Positions 45,265 to 54,815 of a DNA stretch of 64,000 bases are shown piece by piece. The translations under genes were made by a program, and so were the position numbers. Source of the stretch: Methanomassiliicoccales archaeon. GTDB taxonomy: Archaea; Thermoplasmatota; Thermoplasmata; Methanomassiliicoccales; JACIVX01. Every line of letters begins with the position of its first letter. Position 1 is the first letter of the stretch. Location of the stretch: assembly GCA_038850735.1 (NCBI GenBank), contig JAWCLO010000009.1, forward strand, positions 1 to 64,000, given 5' to 3'. The notes under the pieces are model-generated. The model did not search any database. It saw nothing but the letters and a program-made list of their open reading frames with translations, and was not told the origin of the DNA.

Positions 45265-46482
45265 ATGTTGTCCAATGGTCTACACATGCATCCCTCAGAA
45301 AGCATCAGGGGTACTGAAAGCCGTGCATTGTCTGGGAAGAGAATAGTACTGGGAGTTACAGGCAGTATAGCAGCACTTGAAGCATTTTCACTAGCGAGGG
45401 AGCTGATCAAACACGGCGCCGAGGTTCATGCCGTGATGACGCCTGAGGCCATGAAAATCGTCACTCCTTGCGCTCTAGAATTTGCGACGGGGAATCCTGT
45501 CATTATAGATATAGGAGGACAGGTTGAACATGTTAAGTTCTTTGGAGACTTCCCAGACAGGGCCGATCTGCTCTTGATCGCTCCTTGCACTGCCAATACG
45601 ATCTCAAAGATTGCCACAGGGATAGACGACACCCCGGTAACGACCATGGCAACAGTTGCATTGGGCACTGGGGTTCCGATCGTGATAGCGCCTGCAATGC
45701 ATATCACGATGTATAATCATCCAATCATTCAGAAGAATATCAGAACGCTCAAGGAACTCGGTGTTGAATTCATTGGACCCCAGATTGAGGGTAAGAAAGC
45801 AAGAATTGCGAGCATTACTGAGATCACCGAATGCGTGATAAGGAAGCTAGGTTCGGGAGACTATTTAGGAAAACGGCTGTTGGTTATAGGTGGCTCCTCG
45901 GCAGAGCCAATAGATGATATGAGAATCATCACGAATAGAGGTACCGGTGAAACTGCGATCCAATTGGCAACTGCAGCATATGAAAGAGGTGCCGAGGTTG
46001 AGTTATGGATGGGACGCTGTTCGGTAGTCATTCCCGAATTTCTTCCAGTTAGGCGGTTTGAAACTCTTGGGGAACTTATCCAAATGGTGGAAGATATTCA
46101 TCACGATATTGTCATTGTTCCAGCAGCACTTTCCGATTACACTGTTGACAAGAGGGAGGGGAAAATACCGTCGGAATGCGAAGAGCTCATTCTCAAACTC
46201 AAACGCACTCCAAAGGTTCTAAAATTGATTAGTGAAAAGAATTGCATGCTCATTGGATACAAGGCTGAATCGGGAATCGATACCGAGGAGCTCGTCTCAA
46301 GAGCAAGGTCGCGTATGATTGAATTCGGATTAGATGCTATCGTCGCAAACGATTTGAGGAAGGTGTCGCCAAATCACACAGAAGTCGCTATCATAACAAA
46401 GCAAAAAGTATGTATTGCAGCTGGCTCGAAGAGAGAAGTGGCCCATCGCATTCTCGACATCATAAAGGAGAACATTGCATGA
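45265..46482 (+). CDS. coaBC: Phosphopantothenoylcysteine decarboxylase/synthase CoaBC
   Basis: 405 aa bifunctional enzyme of CoA synthesis. The CoaC flavoprotein half (about residues 20-190) has VLGVTGSIAALEAFSLAREL, LLIAPCTANTISKIATGIDD and IAPAMHITMYNHPI with the catalytic His region. The CoaB half has IDDMRIITNRGTGETAIQLA, IVPAALSDYTVDKREGKIP and IGYKAESG. It sits between tmk and pantoate kinase, with which it overlaps (ATGA). Confidence 0.95.
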   Translation: MLSNGLHMHPSESIRGTESRALSGKRIVLGVTGSIAALEAFSLARELIKHGAEVHAVMTPEAMKIVTPCALEFATGNPVIIDIGGQVEHVKFFGDFPDRADLLLIAPCTANTISKIATGIDDTPVTTMATVALGTGVPIVIAPAMHITMYNHPIIQKNIRTLKELGVEFIGPQIEGKKARIASITEITECVIRKLGSGDYLGKRLLVIGGSSAEPIDDMRIITNRGTGETAIQLATAAYERGAEVELWMGRCSVVIPEFLPVRRFETLGELIQMVEDIHHDIVIVPAALSDYTVDKREGKIPSECEELILKLKRTPKVLKLISEKNCMLIGYKAESGIDTEELVSRARSRMIEFGLDAIVANDLRKVSPNHTEVAIITKQKVCIAAGSKREVAHRILDIIKENIA

Positions 46483-47348
46483 AGGCAACTGCATTTTGCC
46501 CAGGGCATATTACAGGCTTTTTCCAGATATGCGAACATAATAATATTCTCGCAACTGGTTCAAGGGGTGCGGGTCTTTGCATATCGATGGGCGCAATTAG
46601 TGATGTGAGTGTATTCCCGGGAACGGGGAATATTGAAATAAGAATTAACGGTGAGACTTCAGTTGCGCCGGTGACAAGGCAATCCGTTGCCAAGCTGATT
46701 GTTGACAGGGGAGTCGATGCTATTGTGGAGACGCGACTGGATCTTCCCGTCAGTCAGGGATTCGGGATGAGCGCATCTGGAGCACTGTCTGCAGCTTTTG
46801 CACTTGCTGCACTCCTTGACATTCCTGTCCAGAAGGCGTATGAAGCCGTCCACGAGGCTGAAGTGCTTCACCGAACCGGCCTAGGCGATGTAGCGGCCCT
46901 TTCGAGGGGAGGGGTCACATTCAGACGAGTTGAGGGGTTACCGCCATACGGCTCAATCGACAGGGTGAACACTGATGCCCCACTGGTTATTGGTATTGTG
47001 GGTCCACCAATAGAAACCCACAGCATTCTTAGGAATGCAGCGTTAAGGGAGAAGATAAACACAGTTGGTAGCATGTGTGTCGAGGTCTTTTCCAAATCAC
47101 CAACACTCGGCAACTTAATTGCCCTCTCTAAAGAATTTGCCACGCGCACAGGTCTGATGACGGAACAGGTTGCAGAAGCTCTCGAGGCTATTAGGGGGTT
47201 GGGCTCCGCTAGCATGATCATGCTAGGAAATTCTATATTCGCCGCTGGTGAGCTCGATGAAATAGAGAAGGTCCTCGGAGAGTTTGGGAAAATATATAGA
47301 GTAAAAATTGATTGGATTGGGCCAAGAGTCTTAAGTGTAGAGAAATAA
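46479..47348 (+). CDS. Pantoate kinase (GHMP family)
   Basis: 289 aa. In archaea it phosphorylates pantoate before condensation with beta-alanine, replacing the bacterial pantothenate kinase route. Seen: AFCPGHITGFFQI at the N-terminus, LDLPVSQGFGMSASGALSAA (the GHMP ATP loop), GLGDVAALSRGG and the late GSASMIMLGNSIFA. ATG 46479 overlaps the CoaBC stop. The partner phosphopantothenate synthetase gene is not in the window. Confidence 0.92.
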   Translation: MKATAFCPGHITGFFQICEHNNILATGSRGAGLCISMGAISDVSVFPGTGNIEIRINGETSVAPVTRQSVAKLIVDRGVDAIVETRLDLPVSQGFGMSASGALSAAFALAALLDIPVQKAYEAVHEAEVLHRTGLGDVAALSRGGVTFRRVEGLPPYGSIDRVNTDAPLVIGIVGPPIETHSILRNAALREKINTVGSMCVEVFSKSPTLGNLIALSKEFATRTGLMTEQVAEALEAIRGLGSASMIMLGNSIFAAGELDEIEKVLGEFGKIYRVKIDWIGPRVLSVEK

Positions 47349-47439
47349 TCCTGAGTAACAATAGTAGAACCATGCGATTTCACAAGCCATTTACTTAACC
47401 CGCATCAATAATCGCGAGTGTTGCAGCTTGCCGATTGAA

Positions 47440-47736
47440 TTATTCGTAGAGTGTAAAAAGCTGATCGTCTTCCCTAACATCGAATAACCCTAGGCGGGCC
47501 CCACAATCAAGCCAGCCGTGCGCGTAGTTCACGCATGCAAATGCGTTGACGAAATCACCTTTGGACCTAAAGGTCAGCGCATCTTCGTAATACGATCTTG
47601 CCATAACAAGAAAATCCTCGGCCAATTTCCTTCCAAATGATCTCTGTGGCGCGACGATCTTGAGTTTCTCAAGCGCCCTTTTGGTGATCGAAAGATACCG
47701 TTCGAGATGCACCTCTGTGATAACATTGCCTGTCAT
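47440..47736 (-). CDS. DUF357 family protein
   Basis: 98 aa, all-helical. Typical features are HLERYLSITKRALEKLK, LAEDFLVMARSYYEDALTFR and FACVNYAHGWLDCGARLGLF. Small archaeal family, function unknown. It begins one base after the HerA stop on the same strand, so it is likely cotranscribed and may have a DNA-processing link. Confidence 0.85.
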   Translation of the reverse strand: MTGNVITEVHLERYLSITKRALEKLKIVAPQRSFGRKLAEDFLVMARSYYEDALTFRSKGDFVNAFACVNYAHGWLDCGARLGLFDVREDDQLFTLYE

Positions 47737-47737
47737 T

Positions 47738-49279
47738 TTATATCCTCTTAGACGGGATGATTTCGACGCTTTCGCCGCCGTGTTTGCTCTCCCTTGGTCT
47801 CACCTCAACGAGAAGTGGCATCTGGATGTTGCCACCGATTACGAGAGCAACGCCGATTGGAAGGCGCTGGATTTCATCGGCCAAGCTTGCCGTGAGTCCT
47901 TCAACTGATGATGCAATCGCCTTCAAATCGTTGGGATTTGTCACCTTGAGAATCATCTGTGTATTGCATTGGCTAAGTACATTCTTATCGATCTTCGCAG
48001 CCCTCTGACTAATGATCGTCAAACCCAACCCAAATTTCCTTCCCTCAGAAGCGATGGTCCTGAAAATTTTGCTAGAAGCTGCAAGACCCTGCTGTGGACA
48101 GTAATTATGGGCTTCCTCAACAACAAGCATAAGCGGTGGAACCTTGCCGATTTTTCTCAATTCGAATAACGCGGTGGCAAGCCTGCTCACAACAAGTTCC
48201 TGAATATCTGGAGGAGTGCCTTTTAGATTGATTATCGTGGTTTTGCCCTTGACAACAATCTCATCAATCCTCGTTCCTTTAGCTGCAAAAATATCAATCT
48301 CATCAAGATATTCAAGCTCGGCGATGAGAGCTGCATTTTGCGTTTCTTCATCCGCTTCAAGTACATTTATGATGTCTTTCAGAGTGTACTCTTTTTTGAT
48401 GCTTCTAACACCGTCAATCGCTTTCCTCAATGAAGTGAGATATGTGCGTACATTCTTGATGTTGGTGAGACTGAGAAGATCTCGCGCCTCCAAGTTAGCC
48501 AATGTAAATTTCAATGGAATTGCTTTCTTATTGACATTCGTGTCCGTGGCGAATTCGATAATTTTGTCCGCATATCCTCTTGGGGTGACCTCAAAATTCC
48601 TCGCCGTATGAGGAACGGTCCCTTTCTCCCTCATCGACCCGTATTCCCCATGTGGGTCGATGATCAAAACAGTCACGTCGTGTTTCATGAGCTCCTCTAC
48701 GAGCGCTCCGCAGAGGAAGCTTTTGCCGCCTCCGGTTTTTGCCAGTATGCTCACGTGCTTTTGAACCATCGCATTTATGTCAACCTCTACTCGGATATCA
48801 TGACCCAGGAGAAGACCTATATACGCCCCAGTGTCGGTCCGCTCTTTCAAACCAATAACATCTTTTATGAGGGTATCCTTCGCTTTATAGACAGGGTCTC
48901 CCGCCCTAAAAGGCGTTCGAGGAGTTTGCAGAAGACCTCTTTCATCGCGAAAGCCGATCACGTCAACCTTTGCAGTCACCTTTTCTTCTATCGAAACACT
49001 TGCACCTTCAGAAATCATTTTGGCTCTCTCAAGCGACAAATCCGTTTTCCGCTCCATTTCCGAGACTACGCCGAGGACCCAGCCGTCCGTTTCATGTTCA
49101 ACCTGTACGTACTGCAGTCGCCTCATATCCCCTGTTACTCGGCAGTTGAAGGTGGTGGTTCCTACATTGCCGTAGATGATCCCAATACACTCAAGATCGG
49201 CGTACTTGTTAATCTTCTCAGAAGTATTGTTTTCAAGGGTCTCCACGGCAGAATCAACTTCCATTGCACCCCATCCCAT
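47738..49279 (-). CDS. herA: HerA-like DNA translocase
   Basis: 513 aa hexameric ATPase that works with NurA nuclease in DNA end resection. An N-terminal HAS-barrel-like domain (about 150 aa) is followed by the Walker A VSILAKTGGGKSFLCGALVE, VLIIDPHGEYGSM, Walker B LMLVVEEAHNYCPQ and the sensor stretch GLGLTIISQRAAKID. NurA is not adjacent here, unlike in many archaea. The start is ATG 49279, or ATG 49264 after GGGATGGGGTG. Confidence 0.93.
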   Translation of the reverse strand: MGWGAMEVDSAVETLENNTSEKINKYADLECIGIIYGNVGTTTFNCRVTGDMRRLQYVQVEHETDGWVLGVVSEMERKTDLSLERAKMISEGASVSIEEKVTAKVDVIGFRDERGLLQTPRTPFRAGDPVYKAKDTLIKDVIGLKERTDTGAYIGLLLGHDIRVEVDINAMVQKHVSILAKTGGGKSFLCGALVEELMKHDVTVLIIDPHGEYGSMREKGTVPHTARNFEVTPRGYADKIIEFATDTNVNKKAIPLKFTLANLEARDLLSLTNIKNVRTYLTSLRKAIDGVRSIKKEYTLKDIINVLEADEETQNAALIAELEYLDEIDIFAAKGTRIDEIVVKGKTTIINLKGTPPDIQELVVSRLATALFELRKIGKVPPLMLVVEEAHNYCPQQGLAASSKIFRTIASEGRKFGLGLTIISQRAAKIDKNVLSQCNTQMILKVTNPNDLKAIASSVEGLTASLADEIQRLPIGVALVIGGNIQMPLLVEVRPRESKHGGESVEIIPSKRI

Positions 49280-49552
49280 CTCCTAATAACTGGTTCAAGA
49301 TAAAAAAGTTTCCGAGAGCTTTGCCATATGTTGCTCAATTTCAGACGCAAAGCCGAGTATTATAACGATCAATTGAAAACAACAGCAAACAACGCTCTCT
49401 TCCATCACGTGATAGGGTTCCAATTTGCTTGTCGATATGATAAAAAGTCGGATGGAGACATTTTTGCAGTATGGCGATTTGAAAATCTAAATGACAATCA
49501 TTATGAATTATCAGGAATAGCTATTAAATCAGGAATACCCATTCTCCCTTAA

Positions 49553-50404
49553 ATGATAGTCATTAGTGGATCAACTTCAAGAAAATTGGCATCGGATCTT
49601 GCAAGAATTCTCGGTGCTGAGCACGTGCAGGCGCTTACTAAGAAATTTCCGGACGGAGAATGCTATGTCCGCATAGATAGGGATGCAATCGATGAAAAGA
49701 CCGTCATCGTCCAGAATTCATATCCAAACGATGCGCTCATCGAACTTCTCCTGCTTCAGGACGCTGCGAGAAATCTTGGTTCAAAACACATTACAGTTGC
49801 TATTCCATATTTTGGATACGCCAGGCAGGACAAGGTCTTTTTGAGGGGCGAGGCTGTGAGTGCTCGCGTCATGGTCAAACACTTGGAGATTGAAGCTGAA
49901 AGGATCATTACCGTGGACATACACACACGCAAAATCATTGATTGGTTTGAAAGAGCGGAAGCCGTCGATGTCCACGCTGCGCAGTGCATAGCTGATTTTT
50001 TTGCCGGAGAAAGCATCGACCTGGTTCTTGCTCCAGACCAAGGAGCCTCTACGCGAGCTCAGTCGGTAGCTTCAAAATTGGGAACGAGCTGGGATCACCT
50101 CCTCAAAACAAGGCTTAGCGGTACTGAGGTAAAGATCACGCCTAGCAACGTTGATGCCCGCGATAAGAAGGTTCTCATAGTCGACGATATCATTTCGACC
50201 GGCGGAACTATAGAGGCAGCAGCAAGGGAGTTAAAAAGACTTGGTGCAAAATCGGTGTTTGCCGCATGTACCCACGGGCTCTTCATTGGTGATGCGCTGG
50301 AACGGCTACGAAAATGCTGTGACGGGATCATTTCGACAAACACTATTGAAGGCGAAGTTTCGAAGATTTCCGTTGCGCCTGCGATCGCATCTGTCATGAA
50401 GTGA
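49553..50404 (+). CDS. prs: Ribose-phosphate pyrophosphokinase
   Basis: 283 aa, the short archaeal form. It makes PRPP from ribose 5-phosphate for purine, pyrimidine and histidine synthesis. Seen: ALTKKFPDGECYVRI, IPYFGYARQDKVFLRGEAVS, ITVDIHTRKI, LAPDQGASTRAQSVA and the PRPP loop VLIVDDIISTGGTIEAAA. CTATTAAATC about 25-30 bases upstream points to a leaderless message. Its product feeds purSLQ and purH in this window. Confidence 0.95.
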   Translation: MIVISGSTSRKLASDLARILGAEHVQALTKKFPDGECYVRIDRDAIDEKTVIVQNSYPNDALIELLLLQDAARNLGSKHITVAIPYFGYARQDKVFLRGEAVSARVMVKHLEIEAERIITVDIHTRKIIDWFERAEAVDVHAAQCIADFFAGESIDLVLAPDQGASTRAQSVASKLGTSWDHLLKTRLSGTEVKITPSNVDARDKKVLIVDDIISTGGTIEAAARELKRLGAKSVFAACTHGLFIGDALERLRKCCDGIISTNTIEGEVSKISVAPAIASVMK

Positions 50405-50486
50405 GCCCCCAAGAATGACAGCTACCACTGGAAATCTTTATAGAAAGGGCTCCTAATTCACTCTGTCTTTACGCAGAGGCGGGGAC

Positions 50487-51884
50487 ATGAGAAAGGAAGA
50501 GAATTTCAGCGAATGGTATAACGAAATTGTTGAAAAGGCAAATCTTACCGACAAGAGGTATCCCGTTAAGGGAATGAATGTCTGGACGCCTTATGGTTGG
50601 AAAATCATGCTTCTCATCGATTCAATCATTCGACGGGAATGCGATGCGACAGGTCATGAAGAAGTGTGCTTCCCGCTGCTCATTCCCGAGACTGAATTCA
50701 AAAAAGAGAAGGAGCATATTAAAGGGTTTGATGCTGAAGTGTATTGGGTCACGCACGCAGGCACTAACCCTCTTGACATCCGGTTATTGCTGAGACCCAC
50801 AAGCGAGACGGCAATGTATCCCATTTTTTCCTTATGGATCAGATCGCATAGCGATTTACCATTGAAGGTCTATCAAATCGTCAACACGTTTAGATACGAA
50901 ACAAAACAAACAAGGGCATTTATCAGAGTCCGGGAAATTCACTTCTTTGAATCTCATACATGTCACATTGACGAAGAGGATGCACAGCGACAAATAGAGG
51001 AGGACTTTGTGATTTTGGAGAAGGTTGCACGGAGTCTCTGCTTGCCTTACTTGCTTCTGAAGCGGACTGAGTGGGACAAGTTTCCCGGTGCGTATTATAC
51101 AGTTGGTGTCGACACGGCTCTCCCCGACGGACGCAGTCTGCAGCTCGGAAGCATTCACCACTACCGAGAGAATTTTTCACGTCCGTTCGAGATTAAATAT
51201 GAAGATCCGAATGGAAATATTCGCTATGTTCATCAAACAACCTTTGGAATGAGCGAGCGACTAGTAGGCGCTGTTGTCGGCGTCCACGGAGATGATCGGG
51301 GGCTCATCCTGCCACCTGACATCGCACCATTCCAAGTAGTCATTATTCCAATTCTCGCAAAGGGAAAAAGTGAAGTGGTCATGAATGAGGCGTGCACGCT
51401 CAAAAATGAGCTGGCAAATGCTGGTATCAGAGTGAAACTAGATGATCGCGATGATAGGCCAGGGAGCAAATTCTTTGATTGGGAAATCAAAGGTGTTCCA
51501 TTGCGTCTTGAAATCGGGACTAGAGATATTGAACAAGGTGTGGTCACATACGCACGACGGGATCGCGGAGATCGCGGCAGGATATCGAGATCTGGTGTTG
51601 TTGAAAGCGTCAGAAATATTCTGTCAGAGATATCGGCGTCTCTCTTGGGAAAAGCAAGGGAGAATTTGATAAGATCGATAGAAACGATAGACTCGTTTGA
51701 CAACATTCCAAAGAAAATCGTACGATTTGGATGGTGTGGTTCACAGGAATGCGGTAAGCACTTCGAGGAAGTAACGGACCTAAAACTACTTGGGACACCC
51801 TATCACCACGAGCAATTCGATGGAAAATGTATCATTTGCGGCAAGCACACAGAAACTGTTGCCTATGCAGCGAAGGCGATGTAG
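50487..51884 (+). CDS. proS: Prolyl-tRNA synthetase (archaeal/eukaryotic type)
   Basis: 465 aa class II synthetase. Motif 1 region is KGMNVWTPYGWKIMLLIDSI; motif 2 is VNTFRYETKQTRAFIRVREI; motif 3 is the GVHGDDRGLILPP block. An anticodon domain follows (QVVIIPILAKGKS). The C-terminal zinc-like domain has CGSQECGKHFEEV and GKCIICGKHTE. There is no bacterial editing insert. It has its own promoter region downstream of prs. Confidence 0.96.
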   Translation: MRKEENFSEWYNEIVEKANLTDKRYPVKGMNVWTPYGWKIMLLIDSIIRRECDATGHEEVCFPLLIPETEFKKEKEHIKGFDAEVYWVTHAGTNPLDIRLLLRPTSETAMYPIFSLWIRSHSDLPLKVYQIVNTFRYETKQTRAFIRVREIHFFESHTCHIDEEDAQRQIEEDFVILEKVARSLCLPYLLLKRTEWDKFPGAYYTVGVDTALPDGRSLQLGSIHHYRENFSRPFEIKYEDPNGNIRYVHQTTFGMSERLVGAVVGVHGDDRGLILPPDIAPFQVVIIPILAKGKSEVVMNEACTLKNELANAGIRVKLDDRDDRPGSKFFDWEIKGVPLRLEIGTRDIEQGVVTYARRDRGDRGRISRSGVVESVRNILSEISASLLGKARENLIRSIETIDSFDNIPKKIVRFGWCGSQECGKHFEEVTDLKLLGTPYHHEQFDGKCIICGKHTETVAYAAKAM

Positions 51885-52066
51885 ATCCACTCAGAAGATG
51901 TTCGAATAACAATTAGCACTCGGATGATGATGATTGGATCTCGACCAAAATCTCAGAGCACAATTGACGTCTAATACGCAATACGGTCTGCATATTGGAT
52001 TGATAAACAGCATAAAACAAATGCAGTGTGATGATTTTATACACAGAAGCTCATGCACAAAGCTAC

Positions 52067-52273
52067 CTACTTTCCTTTGAGAGACAGAATCAAGCCGAGA
52101 ATTCCAAATCCGAATAGCAGGACAACAATAGAATATACCCCAATGAATTCTCTTTCAAAGATGTTCCAGCTTCCATAGAGAAGACCCCATGCCCAGTACA
52201 TGGAAAACCCTGCAACAATGAGCAGGATGGAAAATGCCATTTTTAATTTCCTGGGAAACTGGGATTCTACCAT
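52067..52273 (-). CDS. Small membrane protein, two TM helices
   Basis: 68 aa. Two hydrophobic segments, MAFSILLIVAGFSMYWAWGL and VYSIVVLLFGFGILGLILSL, are joined by a short polar loop, with basic residues on the N-terminal and C-terminal ends. No family recognised. TTTTATATAG centred about 25 bases before ATG 52273 supports a leaderless start there rather than at 52285. Confidence 0.55.
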   Translation of the reverse strand: MVESQFPRKLKMAFSILLIVAGFSMYWAWGLLYGSWNIFEREFIGVYSIVVLLFGFGILGLILSLKGK

Positions 52274-52285
52274 CGGAATGCCCAA

Positions 52286-52600
52286 TACCTTTGCTATATA
52301 AAATTGTTTAGGTTCAATTATTCGCTGGCTTCAGGCAAAATCTGATGGTTCTCAGAAACTCAATGAAAACATTCTCTCCTTCATGTGAAGAATCCATAGT
52401 GTTCTGCGCGATATTGCTAATATTGGTCGTAAGCTTTCACATTTTTTCTCATTAGGCCATGATTGACAGATAATTGAAAAGCAGATAGAAGATTGCAGAT
52501 GATCAAAAGATGGTAAAAATTCAACCTTTGGAACATTTTAAGGAGCGCAAGCCAGCCAATATTTAAATAATGAATTGTCAATTGTCTTCTGGGAGATGGG
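52286..52600. other. 315-base divergent spacer with two promoters
   Basis: The left end has TTTTATATAG (minus strand) for the small membrane gene. The right end has ATATTTAAATAATG near 52558-52571 (plus strand) for the zinc-ribbon membrane gene. The middle is AT-rich with no ORF or RNA fold that I can support. Confidence 0.45.
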
Positions 52601-53020
52601 ATGGCACTCGAAATTATTGTATTTGCGGTAGTTTGGTTTGCATTAGGTGCAGCGATCGCTCTTTGGATCTACAAAGATTCAAAAGAGAAGTTTGGAAAGG
52701 TCGCAAAAGATTGGGTTGTTGCAGGTTTTTTCCTTTGCATCATAGGAGCGCTACTTTATAGTTATGCCGCAAAGCAGAGAATTATCAGAGAATCCAAGTA
52801 CCCACCTGAGCCCGCATACGAGGCGCCCAAGTATGAATTCGAGGAAAAGAAGGCGGTATCGCCGTCATCTCAAGAAGAAGTTGAAAAAGAGAAAAAGCCA
52901 ACAGCTGAGAAAACACCGGTACGCCAAATTGAAGGTATACCTCGATGCCCGCACTGCGGCGCCGCCATCTCTGCTCATGACTGGAACTGCCCCTCATGCG
53001 GAAAGAAGCTAAAGTATTAA
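52601..53020 (+). CDS. Membrane-anchored zinc-ribbon protein
   Basis: 139 aa. Two hydrophobic helices (IIVFAVVWFALGAAIALWIY and WVVAGFFLCIIGALLYSYAA) precede a charged, Glu/Lys/Pro-rich linker of about 50 residues. A C-terminal zinc ribbon follows: PRCPHCGAAISAHDWNCPSC. This build is common in archaea, with unknown function. It precedes trmI by 50 bases. Confidence 0.75.
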   Translation: MALEIIVFAVVWFALGAAIALWIYKDSKEKFGKVAKDWVVAGFFLCIIGALLYSYAAKQRIIRESKYPPEPAYEAPKYEFEEKKAVSPSSQEEVEKEKKPTAEKTPVRQIEGIPRCPHCGAAISAHDWNCPSCGKKLKY

Positions 53021-53069
53021 TTTACCTAATGGAAAATTCTTATGCCTAGTTCCCATATAACGAGTATGA

Positions 53070-53870
53070 ATGCTGTCAAGAGGAGATTTGCTTTATCTTT
53101 TAGACAGGAAGGGTCGCCGTTTTTGGTTTGTACTTGATGAGGGGATAATTAGAATAGAAGGACTTGGATTAGTAGACGGAAATAGGATATTGAACGCCGA
53201 ACCTGGAGCTGAAATAAAGATAATGGATAAGGAATTCTTTCTGATGAAACCAGGGATTCCAGAACTTATGGAATCGATCGAACGCACCACACAGATCGTC
53301 ACAGGCAAGGATGCAGCAAGCATCATACATTATCTTGATTTGAAAAGCGGTGACGTCGTCATTGAAGCTGGTGCTGGATCTGGATGTCTTACGATGGCAT
53401 TGCTGAACGTCGTCCGACCTCACGGCCGTGTTATTACCTATGAAGTCAGAAGTGATTTTGCGGAGAAAGCGAGGATGAATGTCAACCGAGCTAAACTCGC
53501 TAGCTGGTGGGAGTTAAGAATTGGAGATATTAAAACAGCCCAACTGGAATGCCCCGCAGATGCAGTCGTCCTAGACATTCCCGATCCATGGGAAGCGGTG
53601 GAAAATATCGCAAAAATGCTCAAGGGTAGCGGCAGGTTCTGCGCTTATGTGCCGAACGTCAATCAATTGGAAAACACGGTAAAAAAGCTCCGCGCCATGG
53701 ATTTTATTGAAATTCGCGCATTTGAAAATCTGCAACGTTCGATGGAAGTCCATGATGGAGGGACACGGCCTTCCTTCGAAATGCTCGGCCATACAGGGTA
53801 CCTTATCTTTGCGAGAAAGGTCATAAGACAACAAGCTCATTACCGGAAAAGATCCGAGGGAGTCGCATGA
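53070..53870 (+). CDS. trmI: tRNA (adenine-N1)-methyltransferase TrmI
   Basis: 266 aa. SAM-dependent enzyme that makes m1A at position 57/58 in the tRNA T loop. N-terminal beta domain at about residues 1-70. The Rossmann core has VVIEAGAGSGCLTMALLNVV, VITYEVRSDFAEKARMNV, VVLDIPDPWEAVEN and a late RPSFEMLGHTGYLIFARK. The target is in the T loop, the very loop carrying an intron in the tRNA-Lys of this window. It overlaps marC by four bases. Confidence 0.92.
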   Translation: MLSRGDLLYLLDRKGRRFWFVLDEGIIRIEGLGLVDGNRILNAEPGAEIKIMDKEFFLMKPGIPELMESIERTTQIVTGKDAASIIHYLDLKSGDVVIEAGAGSGCLTMALLNVVRPHGRVITYEVRSDFAEKARMNVNRAKLASWWELRIGDIKTAQLECPADAVVLDIPDPWEAVENIAKMLKGSGRFCAYVPNVNQLENTVKKLRAMDFIEIRAFENLQRSMEVHDGGTRPSFEMLGHTGYLIFARKVIRQQAHYRKRSEGVA

Positions 53871-54520
53871 GTCTTGAGTTTGCAGTCAGCGCCTTCGCCA
53901 CTATTTTTGCCATCGTCAATCCAATCGGCAACATCCCTGTCTTCGAGGCGATCACAATGGGTTATTCAAAAGAGTTGAAAAAGAAAATAATCAAAAAGAC
54001 TTGCACGGTCACATTTGGTGTACTTTTTATATTCGCCATTTTTGGTCAATGGATATTCACCCTTTACGGCATTACCATCCCAGCTTTCAAAATTGCTGGT
54101 GGCCTGCTGCTCTTCACTGTTGCATTTTCAATGATGCACGGTCAGCGCTCTCGAGCCAAGATTAGCGATGAAGATCAAGAAGAAGCTATGTCGAAGGAGG
54201 TCGTCGGCATTGTGCCTCTTGGTATCCCGCTTTTCGCTGGTCCAGGCGCGATCACAACCGTAATGATATTCATTTCTGAAGCGACAAAATCGAGTGATAT
54301 TTTTATGGATACCGTTTCAATATTCATTTCAATATTGCTTACTGTTGGTCTCAGCTATCTTTTGCTCACTTACTCTCAGCCGCTCTTTGACAAAATGGGA
54401 AGAAGCGGTGCCATGGCGTTCTCCAGGATAATGGGTCTTCTGCTAGCAGCTGTCGCGGTGAATTTCATATTATCAGGGAGTTTCCAGGCAATAGAAGAAT
54501 ACTCCCACCATTTGGTCTAG
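53867..54520 (+). CDS. MarC family integral membrane protein
   Basis: 217 aa with six hydrophobic helices. The typical first segment is FAVSAFATIFAIVNPIGNIP. Later ones are FKIAGGLLLFTVAFSMMHG, VVGIVPLGIPLFAGPGAITT and FSRIMGLLLAAVAVNFILSG. MarC proteins were named for a multiple-antibiotic locus, but their transport role is unproven. The start overlaps the trmI stop. Confidence 0.92.
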   Translation: MSLEFAVSAFATIFAIVNPIGNIPVFEAITMGYSKELKKKIIKKTCTVTFGVLFIFAIFGQWIFTLYGITIPAFKIAGGLLLFTVAFSMMHGQRSRAKISDEDQEEAMSKEVVGIVPLGIPLFAGPGAITTVMIFISEATKSSDIFMDTVSIFISILLTVGLSYLLLTYSQPLFDKMGRSGAMAFSRIMGLLLAAVAVNFILSGSFQAIEEYSHHLV

Positions 54521-54569
54521 TTGTGAACAGAATTAAGTACGCAACAATAAATGTCCCAACGGTGCTTTG

Positions 54570-54809
54570 ATGGTTGTGGTCGAAATCAGAATCGAGCTCA
54601 AATCTGGCGTGGCTGACCCAGAAGGAGAAAATACGAAGAAAGCCCTTCAACTGCTCGGGTTTGAACACGTCAGGAAAGTACGGAGCATCAAACTTTTCGA
54701 GGTCGACATCGACGCTCCTGAAAGCGAAGTAAGGCGCATAGCCGAAGATATGTGCCGGCGCCTGCTTGCAAATCCAGTTATTCACAATTACAGAATTGAG
54801 TTGAAGTGA
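54570..54809 (+). CDS. purS: Phosphoribosylformylglycinamidine synthase subunit PurS
   Basis: 79 aa. It bridges PurL and PurQ. EIRIELKSGVADPEGENTKK, LLGFEHVRKVRSIKLFEVDI and LLANPVIHNYRIEL are family-typical. ATG 54570 is preferred over TTG 54567. First gene of purSLQ, with six bases to purL. Confidence 0.93.
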   Translation: MVVVEIRIELKSGVADPEGENTKKALQLLGFEHVRKVRSIKLFEVDIDAPESEVRRIAEDMCRRLLANPVIHNYRIELK

Positions 54810-54815
54810 GTTGTT

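Noticed and set aside
49328-49552. A 74-codon frame ending directly before prs
   Set aside because: No family likeness, no ribosome site, and it runs through the likely prs promoter.
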